A stretch of 64,000 nucleotides of DNA from Natrialba asiatica DSM 12278. Lineage in GTDB: Archaea; Halobacteriota; Halobacteria; Halobacteriales; Natrialbaceae. A model generated the notes under the pieces. It did not search any database and had not been told where the DNA came from. It saw only the letters and a program-made list of their open reading frames with translations. Both the position numbers and the translations under genes were made by a program. Shown here one piece after another: positions 34,489 through 43,866 of the stretch (its first letter is position 1; each line of letters begins with the position of its first letter). Location: assembly GCF_000337555.1 (NCBI RefSeq), contig NZ_AOIO01000017.1:82529-146528 (forward strand), in the 5' to 3' direction.

Positions 34489-36156
34489 TCACAGCCGCTT
34501 GCTCACGTACGGCCCGTCCTGATGGTAGCCGAGTTTGTTCCGGTAGTACTCCCGCGCGCCGATACCAGAGATGACGCTGACCTTGTCGTAACCGGCGTCA
34601 GCCGCGAGTTCTTCCGCGCGGTTCATCAGACGGCGACCGTAGCCCTGGTGTTGGTGCTGGCCCGATTCGCTCTCTTTCCCCATCGTAACTTCGGAGCCGT
34701 AGACGTGGAGTTCGCGAATGAGGGCGGCGTTTTCGAGTTCCGGCCGAACGGGAGCGTTCGGGAACCGGAGCCGACAGAAGCCGATCAACAGATCCTGGTC
34801 GAAGTCCTCGAACGAGATGAAGTGCTCCGTGCCGCCGCAGGCGTCGTAGGTCATGACATCGAGGTCGACCTCGTTCGGTTCGGCGTCGTTCATGCCGACC
34901 TCCCGACAGCGGATGCACTCGCAGTTCCAGTCGTGGTCGTCCATTCGCTTTCGGGCTAACTGGCGGAGGTTCGACTTCCAGACCCCGGCGTCGATGTAGT
35001 CCGCCGGGATATCCCGCTGGACGCGCTGGAGTCGCGTGTAGCGCGGGATCATGTCCTTGATCTCGGCGACCAGTTCGGCGGCCTCGTCGTTGTCGAGCGG
35101 TTCGTACTCGCCCTCGTGCCACCAGTCGTAGGTCGCCGTGCCGCGGACGATCAGCGTCGGGTAGATCTTCAGGTAGTCGGGCTTCCACTGTTCCTGTTCG
35201 AAGAGCCGGCGGAAGTCCTCCAGACACATCTCCTTGCTCATTCCCGGCTGGCCGGGCATCATGTGGAAGCCGACCTTGAACGCCGAATCGCGCAGGCGCT
35301 GGTTGGCCTCGATCGAGGCCTGGACGCCGTGGCCGCGGTGCATCTCGCGGTTGATCCGCTCGTAGGTCGTCTGCACCCCGACCTCGACTTTCGTCCCGCC
35401 GAGATCGAGCATCCGGTCGATCTGTTCGGGATCGCACCAGTCGGGCTTGGTCTCGAACGTCGTCCCGATGTTCCGAACGTCTCCCGTCTCGTTCTCGGCG
35501 ATCACGTCTTCCAAATAGTTGAACTCGTACTCGGCGGGGTCCTCGGCGAAGCTTTCGCCCTCCGCGGGTTCGGGCTCCTTGTCGACATCGTAGTCGTTCA
35601 TCGCTTCCAGGGCGCGCTTGACGAACCACTCCTGGTAGTCGTGGCTCCGGGCGGTCATCGTCCCGCCCATCAGGATGAGTTCGACCTTGTCGATCGGGTG
35701 GCCGATCTCGCGGAGCTGTTCGAGGCGTAGCGTCACCTGGCCGTACGGATCGTAGTCGTTCTGGACGCCGCGGGCGGCGGCGGGTTCGTTGCCGGTGTAG
35801 CTCTGGGACGAAGAGAACTCCGAGTCGGGGCCGCCGGGACAGTAGAGACACTTCCCGTGCGGGCAGCGCTCGGGAGAGGTCATGATCGCGACCGGCGAGA
35901 CGCCCGAGGCGGTACGGACTGGCTTGCGCTGGAGCACCGTTTCGAGGTCCTCGCGGTGTTCCTGTGGCGCGTAATCGAGGACCTCTGAATTCTTCGGGAC
36001 CTTCGGTGCGGAGTGCTCCGAACAGGCCTCGAGTTTGGCCTTTTCGACCTCATCGCGTTCGATGTCGCCCGCGAGGATTCGCTCGACGAGCGTCTCACAG
36101 ACCTGCTCGAACGCCTCGGTTTCAGTCGGCTCGGGGTCGGGCGTCTCGGTACTCAC
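34489..36156 (-). CDS. elp3: Elp3 tRNA uridine-34 modification enzyme
   Basis: 555 residues. The radical-SAM cluster motif CPHGKCLYCPGG is followed by the SAM domain (VELILMGGTMTARSHDYQ; GTKVEVGVQTTYERINREMHRGH). A cysteine patch CECIRCREVG marks the zinc site. The C-terminal GNAT acetyltransferase has QGYGRRLMNRAEELAADAGYDKVSVISGIGAREYYRNKLGY. It makes the carboxymethyl group on wobble U34 of tRNA from acetyl-CoA. Full length for the archaeal single-subunit form; the first 20 residues are acidic and variable. Confidence 0.95.
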   Translation of the reverse strand: MSTETPDPEPTETEAFEQVCETLVERILAGDIERDEVEKAKLEACSEHSAPKVPKNSEVLDYAPQEHREDLETVLQRKPVRTASGVSPVAIMTSPERCPHGKCLYCPGGPDSEFSSSQSYTGNEPAAARGVQNDYDPYGQVTLRLEQLREIGHPIDKVELILMGGTMTARSHDYQEWFVKRALEAMNDYDVDKEPEPAEGESFAEDPAEYEFNYLEDVIAENETGDVRNIGTTFETKPDWCDPEQIDRMLDLGGTKVEVGVQTTYERINREMHRGHGVQASIEANQRLRDSAFKVGFHMMPGQPGMSKEMCLEDFRRLFEQEQWKPDYLKIYPTLIVRGTATYDWWHEGEYEPLDNDEAAELVAEIKDMIPRYTRLQRVQRDIPADYIDAGVWKSNLRQLARKRMDDHDWNCECIRCREVGMNDAEPNEVDLDVMTYDACGGTEHFISFEDFDQDLLIGFCRLRFPNAPVRPELENAALIRELHVYGSEVTMGKESESGQHQHQGYGRRLMNRAEELAADAGYDKVSVISGIGAREYYRNKLGYHQDGPYVSKRL

Positions 36157-36220
36157 TATCCAACGTTCATCGGGCGGCGCGAATAAGCGTGTCGGACTCG
36201 CTACCGCTCGCTCGCGGCCA

Positions 36221-36448
36221 TCACTCCGCGTTCGCCTGCGGTGGGAATTCCTCGTCCTCGTCGATTTCGACGAACGATGTTGCGCCGCACTGACAGCCGG
36301 TCCGCTGTCCGATCAGGAGAATCTTCCCGTCGGGCCACTTCTCGGCTGCGTAGGCCGTCCCACATTCCGAACAGACGGCAGCAACCTTCTCTGTCTTCGA
36401 TTCGTGGTCATCGACATTATCCGACGAGTTCGACGACTCCTTCGACAT
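36221..36448 (-). CDS. Small zinc-ribbon protein
   Basis: 75 residues. A Ser/Asp-rich N-terminus is followed by a ribbon with CSEC (C26, C29) and CQC (C52, C54), spaced like haloarchaeal micro zinc fingers, and an acidic tail. It starts 65 nt upstream of elp3 on the same strand and may share its transcript. The partner is unknown. Confidence 0.7.
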   Translation of the reverse strand: MSKESSNSSDNVDDHESKTEKVAAVCSECGTAYAAEKWPDGKILLIGQRTGCQCGATSFVEIDEDEEFPPQANAE

Positions 36449-36517
36449 ACCGGTACTATCGGGTAGAACGTGGAAACGGATACTGCTTTGAGTTCGAGGG
36501 TGTTTATAAGATACCGC

Positions 36518-37198
36518 TCAATTCGACTCGTCCAGACCGCGTTTCGTCTGCTCAGTGGAGACGACCAGCGTGTTCTGTGTCAAGCTCTTGGTTGCTCGGC
36601 GCAGGCGCTGTGAAACGGCGTTCGTGGAGATATCGAGTTCGGTTGCGAGATCGCCGATCTGCGCGTCGCGCGGCACATTGAAGTAGCCCATTTCGAGACC
36701 CGTGACGAGAACGTCGCGTTGGGCGCTCGTCAGATCGTACTCGCGTTCTTTCGGTGCAGTCCCGTCGTAGATTCGTTGCAGTTCGAACGAGTACTCCTTG
36801 TCCTGAAAGTACCGTTGGAACCCCTCGAGAGCCGTCTTATCGACGAATTTGAGTTTGAAGAACCAGCGTCCGTCCGCCGCGGTCGCCTCCTGCAGGATGC
36901 CGTGTTGATCGATAATCTCGTCGACCCGCTCCTGGACCGCCTCGTCCCAATGAACGTTGAAATAGCCGATGTCGTCCTCGCTATCCAGGAACTCGAAATC
37001 GATGACGCTCTGATCGGCCTCCAGTGCAGCCGTTATGGGATCGAGTTCGGCGTTCGTCAGCCACAGAAACGGCATCACCCATTCGCGGCTGTGGGTCGCG
37101 AGCCGTTCGACCTCGATCGTCACGTCGGGCACTCGGTCGAACGTTTCTCCGAGCGCGAACGCACCCGCTGGGATCGTGAACTCGGCGATGACGCTCAT
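36518..37198 (-). CDS. Bacterio-opsin-activator-type HTH-10 regulator
   Basis: 226 residues from the ATG at 37198 (frames reaching 37429 are non-coding before it). The N-terminal sensor domain of BAT-like proteins (about 1-150) opens with SVIAEFTIPAGAFALGETF. The C-terminal HTH-10 (about 160-215) has LTSAQRDVLVTGLEMGYFNVPRDAQIGDLATELDISTNAVSQRLRRA. Haloarchaeal members respond to light, redox or other signals; the effector is not known here. It is divergent from the Mrp antiporter operon with 193 nt between, which makes that operon a reasonable target. Confidence 0.88.
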   Translation of the reverse strand: MSVIAEFTIPAGAFALGETFDRVPDVTIEVERLATHSREWVMPFLWLTNAELDPITAALEADQSVIDFEFLDSEDDIGYFNVHWDEAVQERVDEIIDQHGILQEATAADGRWFFKLKFVDKTALEGFQRYFQDKEYSFELQRIYDGTAPKEREYDLTSAQRDVLVTGLEMGYFNVPRDAQIGDLATELDISTNAVSQRLRRATKSLTQNTLVVSTEQTKRGLDESN

Positions 37199-37391
37199 GG
37201 GAGAGCAAGCGGTCGGTGCGGGATAAGCCGCGGGGTTGATATGGCAATAGTTCTCCCAGCTATGGGACGCTCTGACCGGCTTGGGTCGATCCGACCCGGA
37301 TCGTGTGCGAGGGCTCCCCTGGAGCCGATCGAAAACCGCGAATTCCGGGTGAATCGTTAAGTTGGCGCTGCTGGTAGTCAAAACAGACTGA

Positions 37392-39830
37392 ATGCCCCCG
37401 GAGCTGTCGGTCGTGCTCGCCGTAGTCACAGCGCCGTTTGCAGTTGCGGGTGTGACGCCACTGCTGATCCGATCGCTCGGCGAGAAGACGGGCTACGCCG
37501 GGGCAGCGGTCGCCGCGTTCTGTTTCGCCCTCCTCGGAACGCAGTACGGCTCCGAGGGAACCGTCGAACTGGCCTGGATTCCGTCGCTCGAGGTCGCGCT
37601 CCGGTTTTACGTCGACGGCTGGGCGTTGTTGTTCGCACTCCTCGCGAGCGGCATCGGCGCGCTCGTATTTTTGTACTCGCCGGCGTACATGCACGGCGAG
37701 TCCGGACTCGCCAGATACTACGCTGCGCTGCTCGCGTTCATGGGCTCGATCATCGGTATCGCACTCGCCGCCGACCTCATCGCGATCTTCCTCTTCTGGG
37801 AGCTCACCAGCCTCTGTTCGTTCGTGCTGATCGGCTTTCACACCGAGGACGCATCCTCGCAGTACGCCGCCCGAATGGCGATGCTCGTGACGGTCGGCGG
37901 CGGACTGTTCGTGCTCGTCGGCTTTCTCCTGCTCGCGTTCGTCGCGGGCGACGTCGTCGGTCCCGGAACGTCCGCCTTCGACCTCGCCGCAATGCTCGAC
38001 CGACCCGGCGAGATGCAGACCGCGCTGCGGGAGGCGGGCCTGTTCGTTCCGGTGCTGGGGCTGCTCGCAGTCGGCGCGGCAACCAAATCCGCACAGGTGC
38101 CGCTTCACTTCTGGCTCCCCAACGCGATGGCCGCGCCCACGCCCGTCTCGGCCTTTCTCCACTCCGCGACGATGGTTAAAGTCGGCGTCTACTTCGTCGG
38201 CCGCATTCGCCCGCTGTTTGCGAGCCTCGAGTGGGTGGTGCTGTTCGCAACGCTCGGATTAGCAACGATGACGATCTGTGCCCTTCTCGCCGTCGCCGCG
38301 ACGGACATCAAAGAACTGCTCGCCTACTCGACGGCGAGTCACCTCGGACTCATGATCGCCGGCTTCGGGTTCACCTCGATCCTCGGCGCGGAAACCGGCG
38401 TCTTCCACCTGTTCAACCACGCGCTCTTCAAGGCCTCCCTGTTCCTGATCGCCGGTATTATCGCTCACGAAACGGGGACGCGGCGTCTCGATGAACTCGG
38501 CGGACTCCGACACGACCTTCCCGTGACGGCATTTTTCACCGCTATCGTCGCCCTCAGCATGGGCGGTATCCCGCCGTTCAGCGGCTTCTACTCGAAGGAA
38601 CTCCTCTTCGAGGCGACCGTCGAAGCGAGTCACCACCACGACCTCGGTCCGCTCGACTGGCTCTACCCGGCCGTCGCCGTCTTCGGAAGCATCTTCACCG
38701 TCCTGTACTCGCTTCGCTTCCTTGCGCTCTTTTTCGGCCGCCAGCCCGACTCGCTCGACCGCGCTCATCGGCCACCGGTTATACTGCTCGTCTCGCCCGC
38801 CGTCCTGGCCGCACTGACGGCCGTCGTCAGCATCGATCCCGAACTCGCGGTTCGGGCGATCGTGCAGGCCGGCGTCGACGCGACCGCCGTCGACCCCGGG
38901 ACCCACGAGATGCACGTCGGACTCCCGACGTCATACTCGCCCGCCGTCGGGATGAGCGCCGTCGCGATCGGCAGCGGAGTCCTTGCATACCCGTTCTACG
39001 ACTCCATTCACCGCAGCATCCGGTCGATCCCTCGAACGATCCCGCCGATCGGCGCGAACTGGTGGTACGACGCGATCATCGAAAGTCTCGCCGACGACGG
39101 CGCGTGGCTCGCATCACGCGTTCACAACGGCCTGCTCCGGACGTACGCCACGTGGACGCTCACCGCTACCTGCGTCCTCGCACTCGCCGGCTTCGCCGCA
39201 ACGGGTACCGCCGTCCCCACCGCGCTCGCCGGCATCGACGTTCCGATCCCGGTCGCACTCGTCCTCTCCCTTGCGATCGTCGCGGGCCTCGCGGTCGTCA
39301 CCGCCGACTCGCACGTCGCCGGGATCCTCACGCTCTCGATCCTCGGATTCATGATCGCCATCTTCTACATCCTCGCCAGCGCGCCCGACCTCGCACTGAC
39401 CCAACTCGTCGTCGAAACGCTCGTGCTGGTGATCTTCCTGCTCGTCGTCGAAGAGATCCCGGAGTACTACCAGGTCAGTCTCGGCAGGGTCGCTCGGGAC
39501 GCCGTCCTCTCCGTCCTCGTCGGCGCAACCGCGTTCATCACCGTCCTCCTCACGACCGACGCCCGACCCGCCGGCGAGAGCGCAATCGCGCGCTACTACA
39601 CCGAACACGCCGTTCCCGAGGGCGGCGGACAGAACATCGTCAACGTAATCTTGGTCGACTTTCGCAGCTTCGACACGCTCGGTGAACTCGTCGTGATCGC
39701 CGTCGCCGCGATTTCGATCCTCACGCTCATTGTCATGCGCTCCCGCGGTGACGAGAGTTCAGTAGCGACCGAGGACGGGAGTGCGAACGAACCGCGCGAA
39801 CGTCACGAGACTCGAGGTGAATCCGAATGA
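37392..39830 (+). CDS. mnhA: Mrp/Mnh cation/proton antiporter subunit A
   Basis: 812 residues, about 20 helices. The NuoL-like proton-translocating core is obvious: SPAYMHGESGLARYYAALLAFMGS, FLFWELTSLCSFVLIGFH, AAPTPVSAFLHSATMVKVGVYFVGRI, and HLFNHALFKASLFLIAGI. The C-terminal third (about 600-780) is the MrpA-specific extension (LTQLVVETLVLVIFLLVVEEIPEYY). It forms the complex with subunits B-G encoded downstream and exchanges Na+ (or K+) for protons, essential for pH and salt balance in a halophile. First gene of a tightly packed operon; its stop overlaps the next start. Confidence 0.96.
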   Translation: MPPELSVVLAVVTAPFAVAGVTPLLIRSLGEKTGYAGAAVAAFCFALLGTQYGSEGTVELAWIPSLEVALRFYVDGWALLFALLASGIGALVFLYSPAYMHGESGLARYYAALLAFMGSIIGIALAADLIAIFLFWELTSLCSFVLIGFHTEDASSQYAARMAMLVTVGGGLFVLVGFLLLAFVAGDVVGPGTSAFDLAAMLDRPGEMQTALREAGLFVPVLGLLAVGAATKSAQVPLHFWLPNAMAAPTPVSAFLHSATMVKVGVYFVGRIRPLFASLEWVVLFATLGLATMTICALLAVAATDIKELLAYSTASHLGLMIAGFGFTSILGAETGVFHLFNHALFKASLFLIAGIIAHETGTRRLDELGGLRHDLPVTAFFTAIVALSMGGIPPFSGFYSKELLFEATVEASHHHDLGPLDWLYPAVAVFGSIFTVLYSLRFLALFFGRQPDSLDRAHRPPVILLVSPAVLAALTAVVSIDPELAVRAIVQAGVDATAVDPGTHEMHVGLPTSYSPAVGMSAVAIGSGVLAYPFYDSIHRSIRSIPRTIPPIGANWWYDAIIESLADDGAWLASRVHNGLLRTYATWTLTATCVLALAGFAATGTAVPTALAGIDVPIPVALVLSLAIVAGLAVVTADSHVAGILTLSILGFMIAIFYILASAPDLALTQLVVETLVLVIFLLVVEEIPEYYQVSLGRVARDAVLSVLVGATAFITVLLTTDARPAGESAIARYYTEHAVPEGGGQNIVNVILVDFRSFDTLGELVVIAVAAISILTLIVMRSRGDESSVATEDGSANEPRERHETRGESE

Positions 39831-40291
39831 CGACCGTCATCATGCGAACGACCGCTCGCATCGTCGTCCCAATCGTTCTGATCGTCGCCATCTCGCTGCT
39901 CATCGAGGGACACAATCTCCCCGGCGGCGGCTTTATCGCCGGCGTCCTCACTTCGACTGCGTTCGTGATCGTCTACATCGCGTTCGGCCTCGATTTCTTA
40001 GAGCGGGGCGTACTCGGCCGCGATGTCGATCCCGGAAAGACGCCCTCGCGCGATCGCGTCGTCGTCGCCTACCGCCGGCTGTTTACGGTCGGCCTCGCCA
40101 TCGCCGTCGGCAGCGGGCTGGTCCCGCTTGCGCTTGCTCACCCCTTCCTGTCGCAGTCGTACGTCGTTCTCGAGGGCGTTCCGCTCTACCATCACCTCGA
40201 AATCGCAAGCGCGCTGGCGTTCGATCTGGGGGTCTACTGCGTCGTCGTCGGCGGCCTGCTAACGATTATTTCGGTGGTGGGTGCCGAATGA
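39827..40291 (+). CDS. mnhB: Mrp antiporter subunit B
   Basis: 154 residues, four helices. The MnhB signature EGHNLPGGGFIAGVLTSTAFVIVYIAFGL follows the first helix. The ATG overlaps the subunit A TGA by 4 nt (ATGA) and its own stop overlaps subunit C, indicating translational coupling. It completes the membrane complex together with the MrpA C-terminal extension. Confidence 0.95.
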   Translation: MTTVIMRTTARIVVPIVLIVAISLLIEGHNLPGGGFIAGVLTSTAFVIVYIAFGLDFLERGVLGRDVDPGKTPSRDRVVVAYRRLFTVGLAIAVGSGLVPLALAHPFLSQSYVVLEGVPLYHHLEIASALAFDLGVYCVVVGGLLTIISVVGAE

Positions 40292-40641
40292 GCGCGTTCG
40301 TCCTCGCGCTCGTCGTCGGCGCACTGTTTGCGCTCGGGACGTTCCTCCTCCTCCGACGCGATCTGATCCGCGTCGTCTGGGGACTCGCCATCGTCAGCCA
40401 GGCAGCAAACGTCTACCTGCTGGCGATGGGCGGGATCGAACTCGGCGGCTTCGAGACCGTCCCGGTCCTCGCCGGCCACGGCGAGGGCGTCCCCGAGACG
40501 ACCGATCCCGTCGTGCAGGCGCTCGTCCTCACGGCCATCGTCATCGGCTTTGGGATGACCGCCTTCGCGCTCGTGCTCTCCTACCGCGTCTACGAGGAAC
40601 ACGACACGCTCGACGCCTCCGAACTGGGTGATCGCGAGTGA
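40288..40641 (+). CDS. mnhC: Mrp antiporter subunit C (NuoK-like)
   Basis: 117 residues, three helices, homologous to complex I NuoK: LLRRDLIRVVWGLAIVSQAANVYLLAMGG in helices 1-2 and VVQALVLTAIVIGFGMTAFALVLSYRVYEE in helix 3. Between helices 2 and 3 is a polar loop (ETVPVLAGHGEGVPETTDP). The ATG at 40288 overlaps the subunit B stop; the frame upstream of it is antisense-quality. Coupled to subunit D by a GTGA overlap. Confidence 0.95.
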   Translation: MSAFVLALVVGALFALGTFLLLRRDLIRVVWGLAIVSQAANVYLLAMGGIELGGFETVPVLAGHGEGVPETTDPVVQALVLTAIVIGFGMTAFALVLSYRVYEEHDTLDASELGDRE

Positions 40642-42377
40642 ACGGGATGGCGCTACAGACGCTGTCTCCCGGCGCGGAATCGACGCTCGTGATCGCTCCC
40701 ATGCTGATCGTCCTCGTCGCAGCCGTCGGCACGTTGCTCCTCGGCACCCGCCCCCGCGCTCGAGCGGGCGTGAGCCTCGCGGGCGGCGCGGCCTACCTCA
40801 TCGCCGTCGCAGCGATCGACTGGTACGTCGTCCTCGCGCCTGACGCCCCGGGCGCTGCAACCTATCAGGTCGGCGGGCTTCCGGCCCCCTTCGGAATCAC
40901 GCTCGTCGCCGACGGACTCTCGGCGTTTATGCTGACGATGGTCGCGGTGATCGGCGTCGCCTCGCTCGTCTTCTCGATCCGGGTCCTTCCCGAACTCGAT
41001 CGGCGCAGCTACTACTTTCCGCTGTTTCACTTCCTGGCGCTCGGCGTCACCGGCGCGTTCCTTACCGGCGACCTGTTCAACCTGTTCGTCTGGTTCGAGG
41101 TGATGTTGATGGCGAGTTACATCTTCGTCGCCTACTACGGCGGCCCGCAGCACACCCGCGCCGCGTTCTGGTACGTCGCGCTCAACCTGCTCGCCAGCGC
41201 CGTCTTCCTGCTCGGCGTCGGCGGCATCTACGCGACGACGGGGACGCTCAACATGGCCGATCTCGCGCGTCGACTCGCCGCGCCCGCGGCGTACGGAATC
41301 GACCCTGGCCCCGTCGTCGGTCTCCTCGGCCTCCTCCTGTCGGTGTTCGCGATCAAAGCGGGGCTCGTCCCCTTCCAGTTCTGGATCCCAACCGCCTATC
41401 GGGCCGCTCCGCCCCCGATCACCGCACTACTCGCGGGTGCGACCAAGAAGGTCGGCATCTACGCTATCATTCGGCTCTCGTTCACCGTCTTCGCGGATGC
41501 CCAGATCGGTGTCGACCTCGCCGTCCCGATCGTCGGCACGGTACTCGCTGGCGACTCGCCGCTCGCGTTCATCGGTGCCGCCCTGTTCGTCATGGGCACC
41601 GCAAGCATCCTCGTCGGCGGACTCGGTGCCGTCGGCCGAGACTCCCTCGAGGGCGTCCTCGCGTACTCGAGCATCGGTCAGGTCGGCTTCATCGCGGTTC
41701 CGGTCGCCATCGCCGCAACGACGACAGTTCCAGACGTTCGCCACATTGCGATCGTCGCCGCACTGGTGTACGCGCTCAACCACGCCCTGGCGAAGGGCAT
41801 GCTCTTTCTCGCGGTTGGGGCGGTCCGAACGGCGACCGGAACGAGCCGTCTCGCCGACCTCGGCGGCCTGGCAAGCCGTTCGCCACTCCTCGCTGCGGCG
41901 TTTTTCATCGGTTCGCTCTCGCTCGTCGGCATCCCCCCGCTATCGGGATTTTTCGGTAAATTCCTCGTCTTCGACGCCGCCGCCCAGGCGGGATCACTGT
42001 CGGTGCTCGTGCTCCTCCTCGCCGGCTCGCTGTTGACGATCGCGTACGCAACGCGGGCCTGGAACCGAAGCTTCTGGGGACAACGAACGTCCGCGGTCGA
42101 AGACGCGATCGCCGACCCGGTTCAGGTGGCCGTTCTCCTCGCGCTCGCCGTGACGATCGTCGCCGTCGGCATCGGATTCGAGCCGATCTACCGATTCGCG
42201 GACGCCGCCGCGACGGCCGCCCTCGATACCGACGGCTATATCGACGCCGTCGATCCGAACCAGACGGTCTCCGGCGTGGACGGCGGCAGCGTGGACGCGG
42301 GTGCAGGTGGAGGTGGAGGCGGAGGCGAAACTGGAACGGGAACGATCAACACCACTGATGGAGGTGAAACCCCATGA
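40638..42377 (+). CDS. mnhD: Mrp antiporter subunit D (NuoN/NuoL-like)
   Basis: 579 residues, about 14 helices. Proton-channel motifs: LTGDLFNLFVWFEVMLMASYIFVAYYG, IKAGLVPFQFWIPTAYRAAPPPITALLAGATKKVGIYAI and ALVYALNHALAKGMLFLAVGA. The start is either GTG 40638, overlapping the previous TGA, or ATG 40647; the GTGA overlap matches the rest of the operon. The C-terminus carries a Gly-rich low-complexity tail (GGGSVDAGAGGGGGGGETG pattern, about 545-570), unusual for the family. Confidence 0.95.
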   Translation: MNGMALQTLSPGAESTLVIAPMLIVLVAAVGTLLLGTRPRARAGVSLAGGAAYLIAVAAIDWYVVLAPDAPGAATYQVGGLPAPFGITLVADGLSAFMLTMVAVIGVASLVFSIRVLPELDRRSYYFPLFHFLALGVTGAFLTGDLFNLFVWFEVMLMASYIFVAYYGGPQHTRAAFWYVALNLLASAVFLLGVGGIYATTGTLNMADLARRLAAPAAYGIDPGPVVGLLGLLLSVFAIKAGLVPFQFWIPTAYRAAPPPITALLAGATKKVGIYAIIRLSFTVFADAQIGVDLAVPIVGTVLAGDSPLAFIGAALFVMGTASILVGGLGAVGRDSLEGVLAYSSIGQVGFIAVPVAIAATTTVPDVRHIAIVAALVYALNHALAKGMLFLAVGAVRTATGTSRLADLGGLASRSPLLAAAFFIGSLSLVGIPPLSGFFGKFLVFDAAAQAGSLSVLVLLLAGSLLTIAYATRAWNRSFWGQRTSAVEDAIADPVQVAVLLALAVTIVAVGIGFEPIYRFADAAATAALDTDGYIDAVDPNQTVSGVDGGSVDAGAGGGGGGGETGTGTINTTDGGETP

Positions 42378-43063
42378 CCGTCCGCACCTGGCCCGTCGCC
42401 GGCATCGTCTTTGCCATCCTCTGGATCTTCGTCCGCGGCATCGAACTCGCACCCGCGGCGCTCGTCGGGCAGTTCCTGGCCGGCATCGTCGTCGGACTCC
42501 CGATCGCGTTCCTCTTCCGGCGTCTGTACGGAAAGTACACCGATCTCGGTCGGCTGGGCCGCGCCTCGCCGTACGCCGGCCGCTACCTCGCGGCCTTCTC
42601 GTGGGAACTCGTCCGTGCAAACCTCGATGTCGCCTACCGGGTCCTCTCCCCCCGAGTGAAGATCGAACCCGAAGTAATCCTGGTTCCGCTTCGCGTCCAG
42701 ACCGTCGCCGGAATCACGCTCATCGCCAACAGTATCACCCTCACGCCCGGTACCGTCGCCCTGGATCACGACCCGGACGAAAACGCACTGTACGTCCACG
42801 CAATCGACGGTCGCGATCCCGAATCGATCGCCGCCCCCATCAGAACCTGGGAAAACTATGCACTGGAGATGTTCGACGAGGAACTGTCTCCGGCCGATCC
42901 GCCACCCGCGATCATCACCGGACGCGAGGACGACGACACGAACGCTGCACTCGAACGATCCCACCACGACCGAGGCGAAGACGACCATCACAACAGAATG
43001 CCCAACCGAGAGCCGAACTCCGACGACCAGCACAGCCAGACGGAGGCCGACGAGGATGAGTGA
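42374..43063 (+). CDS. mnhE: Mrp antiporter subunit E
   Basis: 229 residues. Two N-terminal helices (WPVAGIVFAILWIFVRGIEL, LVGQFLAGIVVGLPIAFLF) are followed by the cytoplasmic MnhE domain with VLSPRVKIEPEVILVPLRVQTVAGITLIANSITLTPGTVALD. The last ~45 residues form an Asp/His/Glu-rich hydrophilic tail (HHDRGEDDHHNR) not usual in bacterial MnhE; it could bind metal or simply suit high salt. Overlaps subunit F by 8 nt. Confidence 0.94.
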   Translation: MTVRTWPVAGIVFAILWIFVRGIELAPAALVGQFLAGIVVGLPIAFLFRRLYGKYTDLGRLGRASPYAGRYLAAFSWELVRANLDVAYRVLSPRVKIEPEVILVPLRVQTVAGITLIANSITLTPGTVALDHDPDENALYVHAIDGRDPESIAAPIRTWENYALEMFDEELSPADPPPAIITGREDDDTNAALERSHHDRGEDDHHNRMPNREPNSDDQHSQTEADEDE

Positions 43064-43343
43064 CGATCCAGCCGTCCTCGAATGGACCGTTCGCACGGCG
43101 CTGATCCTCGTCAGCGGACTCTGTCTGCTCTGTGGCTATCGCGTCGTTCAGGGACCGACGACGCCCGACCGCGTCGTCGCACTGGACGCTATCGCCACGA
43201 ACGTCGTCGCAATTGCCGTCCTGTTCGCACTCCAGACCGGCCGGGGGCTCTTCATTACGGTGAGTCTCGTCCTCGCCATCATCGGCTTTATCGCCACGGT
43301 CGCCGTCGCCAAATTCGTCACGGAGGGCGAGATCATCGAATGA
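43056..43343 (+). CDS. mnhF: Mrp antiporter subunit F
   Basis: 95 residues, three helices, with the MnhF signature RVVQGPTTPDRVVALDAIATNVVAIAVLFAL. The ATG at 43056 lies inside the end of subunit E in another frame, and the stop overlaps subunit G (ATGA). Small membrane subunit needed for complex assembly. Confidence 0.95.
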   Translation: MSDDPAVLEWTVRTALILVSGLCLLCGYRVVQGPTTPDRVVALDAIATNVVAIAVLFALQTGRGLFITVSLVLAIIGFIATVAVAKFVTEGEIIE

Positions 43344-43726
43344 TCCGATCCGCTCTCATCATCGCCCTGATCGTCGTCGGCGTCTTCTTCCTCACCGTCG
43401 GCACGATCGGACTGCTCCGCCTCCCGAACGTCTACAACCGCATGCACGCAACGAGCAAGCCCACGACGCTTGGCACCGCCGCAATCTTCCTCGCCGGCTT
43501 CGTCTCCTTCGGTCCCGGAAACGAAGGCCTCACCTCGCTCATCGGCATCGCATTCCTCTTCCTTACCGTCCCGACCGGCGCACACATGATCGCCCGCTCC
43601 GCACACCGCAGCGGCGTCCCCTTCGAGGACAGCGTCGTCTGGCCCGACAAGTCGACGGATGAAAGCGAAGGTGAAGGTGAACTCGAGCAGTCCGAAACCG
43701 CCGACGAGTCGAGTTCAGATGCGTAA
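43340..43726 (+). CDS. mnhG: Mrp antiporter subunit G
   Basis: 128 residues, three helices, with the MnhG signature GLLRLPNVYNRMHATSKPTTLGTAAIFLAG. The acidic C-terminal tail (about 98-128, ESEGEGELEQSETADESSSD) is typical haloarchaeal decoration. Last gene of the seven-gene operon in the classical bacterial order A-B-C-D-E-F-G; 140 nt separate it from the convergent RecJ-like gene. Confidence 0.94.
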   Translation: MIRSALIIALIVVGVFFLTVGTIGLLRLPNVYNRMHATSKPTTLGTAAIFLAGFVSFGPGNEGLTSLIGIAFLFLTVPTGAHMIARSAHRSGVPFEDSVVWPDKSTDESEGEGELEQSETADESSSDA

Positions 43727-43866
43727 CACCGTGTCGGCCCGTTGAGTGCGAGTCCGCTCGCCGTCGATTCGTCGTCGAACGGCACCGCGACGCCGTCGCT
43801 ATCGGACGATGGTATCCGGAGGACGAGACTGCGTTGCGACGCGCCGTCTGGCGGTCGACGTAGTTG

